DNA of 64,000 bases from Erwinia_E haradaeae_I (GTDB lineage Bacteria > Pseudomonadota > Gammaproteobacteria > Enterobacterales > Enterobacteriaceae), in the NCBI RefSeq assembly GCF_900698925.1, contig NZ_LR217713.1, positions 930,001-994,000 of the forward strand. The letters run 5' to 3'. Each line of letters begins with the position of its first letter. Position 1 is the first letter of the stretch. The notes beneath the pieces were generated by a model. That model was given only the letters and a program-made list of their open reading frames with translations, was not told where the DNA came from and searched no databases. Shown here in pieces: positions 62,093 to 64,000 of this stretch. The translations under genes and the position numbers were made by a program.

Positions 62093-64000
62093 AATGATTC
62101 ATCTAAATGTAATAAGTAAAAAATATATACTAATACTCGATCCGTCTTGAAAGATTTGATGCAACTTTTTAATGCAATCAAATATTGAATTATAGATTCT
62201 ATATTATAATTAGGGGTTAATTGAAATAAATTCATCATATTTAAAATATAATTTTCACATGTATAACTAAACATAGTATAATCTTTATTATTATTTCAAA
62301 TAAGTTGATAAAAAGTAACCATTTTATAACAAATATTTTGCAACATAATTGAATATAAAATATAAATACTCATAAATCAAATGCATATGATAGTTCTGGT
62401 CAGAAGGAGTCTATACTATAGATAGTTTCTACATATCTTATAAAGATTCACAAAGATGACTACTTAAAAGACTTCTTTAAAGAAAAATACAATATTCACT
62501 GATTTTTCTATCAAGTAGTAATCTTACTATTACAGTACAATTTAAAAAGACTGAGTTGAGTGTTTGAACCTTCCATAATATATAGAACAAGTATCATATA
62601 CATCCTATATACTCATCATATCAAAGTAATATAATAAAAATATAAATTATAATATCACGCTATATGCATTTTAGAAACTTTTCCGAGATTATCTAATCCT
62701 ATCAAATAAAATAATAAGTTATTTTCTCATATATCTTATAATTGGTAAAAAAAATAAGTAAACAAATTAGTTAAATTTTTTTTAAAATAAAATCCATCAG
62801 AATTACCATGAGTCTACTCAGATTTACAATAGTAATAAAAGTTAAAAATCATTATTAATGATAATATAACCTAACAAGTTGTGCTATTGCACTTGATGTG
62901 TTAATGTAAGATACATCTACAAAATGTAAAGCATGTACGTATAATTAAAGAATAATACAATATATAAACAATATAATACCTTTCAAGTACAAACTCATTT
63001 TAGAAATATATTATCATCTTGATTCAAGATTCTCTTTTTAAAAAGAGAATCCTTAATTAAAATGATGTCGAAAAAAATTTTTACGCATGAGAAAATTGTT
63101 CATATAATTAAGTAATTAAGAAGATAGTCAAAAACTACTCTTACTAGATAAAACAATGTTATAAATTCACTCACCAGACGTTATAAACTCACCACCCGTG
63201 ACATTGCTTATAATTTAACTATACTCTGCAAAAAATATGTGTCTTTGTTATTAAAACAACATCTATCTTTCCAAACCGATGGTAAAGATATTATAGAGAT
63301 ATTATAGAAAAGAATATTATATTTAATACAATTAAACTTGTGTAGACAGATGACTGAAACCAATATTTATACTAATAATCAATACTAAACAATAATTGTC
63401 CATATCATAGCCAACCACTTTAGAATAGAACAGAAATAAGAATAAACCATCAGATAATAAATCATACAATTAAATTAAGATTAACCGATTACATGCTCTA
63501 AACAAACTATTATGCATATTTTTTAGCAAAAAACCATTGTTATCCTGAGTAAATAGAAATATTTTCTATTATTAGTATATTAGTTAATACATTAATTTAG
63601 ATTAGATAACATCTAATATCCATTCAATTAAGAATATCTACTTACTACCTAACGATAATTCTTCTAAATCAAAATAAAAAAATTTCTTATATAATTAACC
63701 CAACTCATCGCGTATTAACAAATATAGCGGTTAAATTAACATACAATATGTATAAGCTAATACAAATAAACCAATAGAAAACATCTAAATTTATTTCCAA
63801 CTATTACATATATAAACTTTATCGCCATTTGAATTATGGCCTAAAATCGAAATATTTTATATTTAACATAAATAAAAGTATAGTAATGAAAATACTACAA
63901 AAAAACAATACGTCTCGTATCCACAAAACCGTATGAACTTAATTAAATATCTGAATGCAAGTCGATTTTACAATTAACTAAAATTCAAAATGGAAATATA
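62093..64000. other. 1.9-kb terminal spacer
   Basis: AT-rich to the window edge, with no gene seen. It contains the 24-bp perfect palindrome at 63028-63051, a near-duplicate (TTATAAATTCACTCACCA and TTATAAACTCACCACC around 63160-63196) and a short repeat ATATTATAGAG near 63288-63308. The upstream neighbour of pykF is outside or lost. Confidence 0.5.
63028..63051. repeat. Perfect 24-bp palindrome
   Basis: GATTCTCTTTTT (63028-63039) is followed at once by its exact complement AAAAAGAGAATC (63040-63051). No loop, no adjoining gene. It may be a leftover terminator or a slippage product. Confidence 0.6.

Noticed and set aside
62089..62274. A 61-codon minus-strand frame ending at the pykF start
   Set aside because: No homology, overlaps the pykF start by a few bases, low-complexity composition.
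1..64000. CRISPR arrays, insertion sequences, prophage, toxin-antitoxin or restriction systems
   Set aside because: No spaced direct-repeat array, transposase, integrase or defence-family protein was seen on either strand.

Overview
The window looks like a piece of a reduced, strongly AT-rich chromosome from an Enterobacterales intracellular symbiont. Nearly every intact protein aligns end to end with its Escherichia coli homologue, as judged from remembered family sequences; no search was run. Genes are separated by long AT-rich spacers without readable ORFs. I recognise 33 protein genes and 5 tRNAs, and by my sum of gene lengths only a little over half of the sequence is coding. There is no transposase, phage gene, CRISPR array, rRNA gene or toxin system. 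Full sulfate assimilation, ubiquinone genes, an outer-membrane assembly set and short co-linear enterobacterial blocks suggest an insect nutritional symbiont. An ant-symbiont (Blochmannia-like) lineage would fit, but that is inference and not shown here.

Layout. 1-6.8 kb: tRNA-Ala(GGC), then msbA-lpxK (minus) and tsaB (plus). 7-15.5 kb: tRNA-Trp, tRNA-Glu, murI, the tRNA-Ser/tRNA-Arg pair and proP, all minus, in very sparse DNA. 17-24 kb: rpmE and rmuC-ubiE-ubiJ-ubiB (plus). 26-32 kb: bioD, hda and a HAF-repeat autotransporter (minus). 33.6-38.8 kb: metK, pepA, holC, queE (plus) and queD (minus). 39.9-51.3 kb: the dense core, cysJIH, cysG-cysD-cysN-cysC, ftsB, ispD-ispF (plus). 52-62 kb: lptD-surA (minus), djlA (plus), nif3-like and pykF (minus).

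How the genes work together. CysDNC, CysH and CysJI, with siroheme from CysG, reduce sulfate to sulfide for cysteine. MetK leads sulfur into S-adenosylmethionine, which CysG, UbiE and QueE all use. MsbA, LpxK, LptD and SurA serve lipopolysaccharide and outer-membrane assembly, and the one surface protein seen is the HAF autotransporter. UbiE, UbiJ and UbiB serve ubiquinone, IspD/IspF isoprenoids, MurI peptidoglycan, Hda and HolC replication, and TsaB, QueD and QueE tRNA modification.

Most worth a second look: the retained autotransporter with seven repeats at an almost exact 50-residue period; ProP without its C-terminal coiled coil; FtsB without the FtsQ-binding tail; a CUG start for hda; a possible fossil rRNA operon behind murI; a perfect 23-bp inverted repeat in a 2.4-kb desert; a PurR-box-like patch upstream of ubiE; and many exact 16-23 bp tandem duplications in the spacers.
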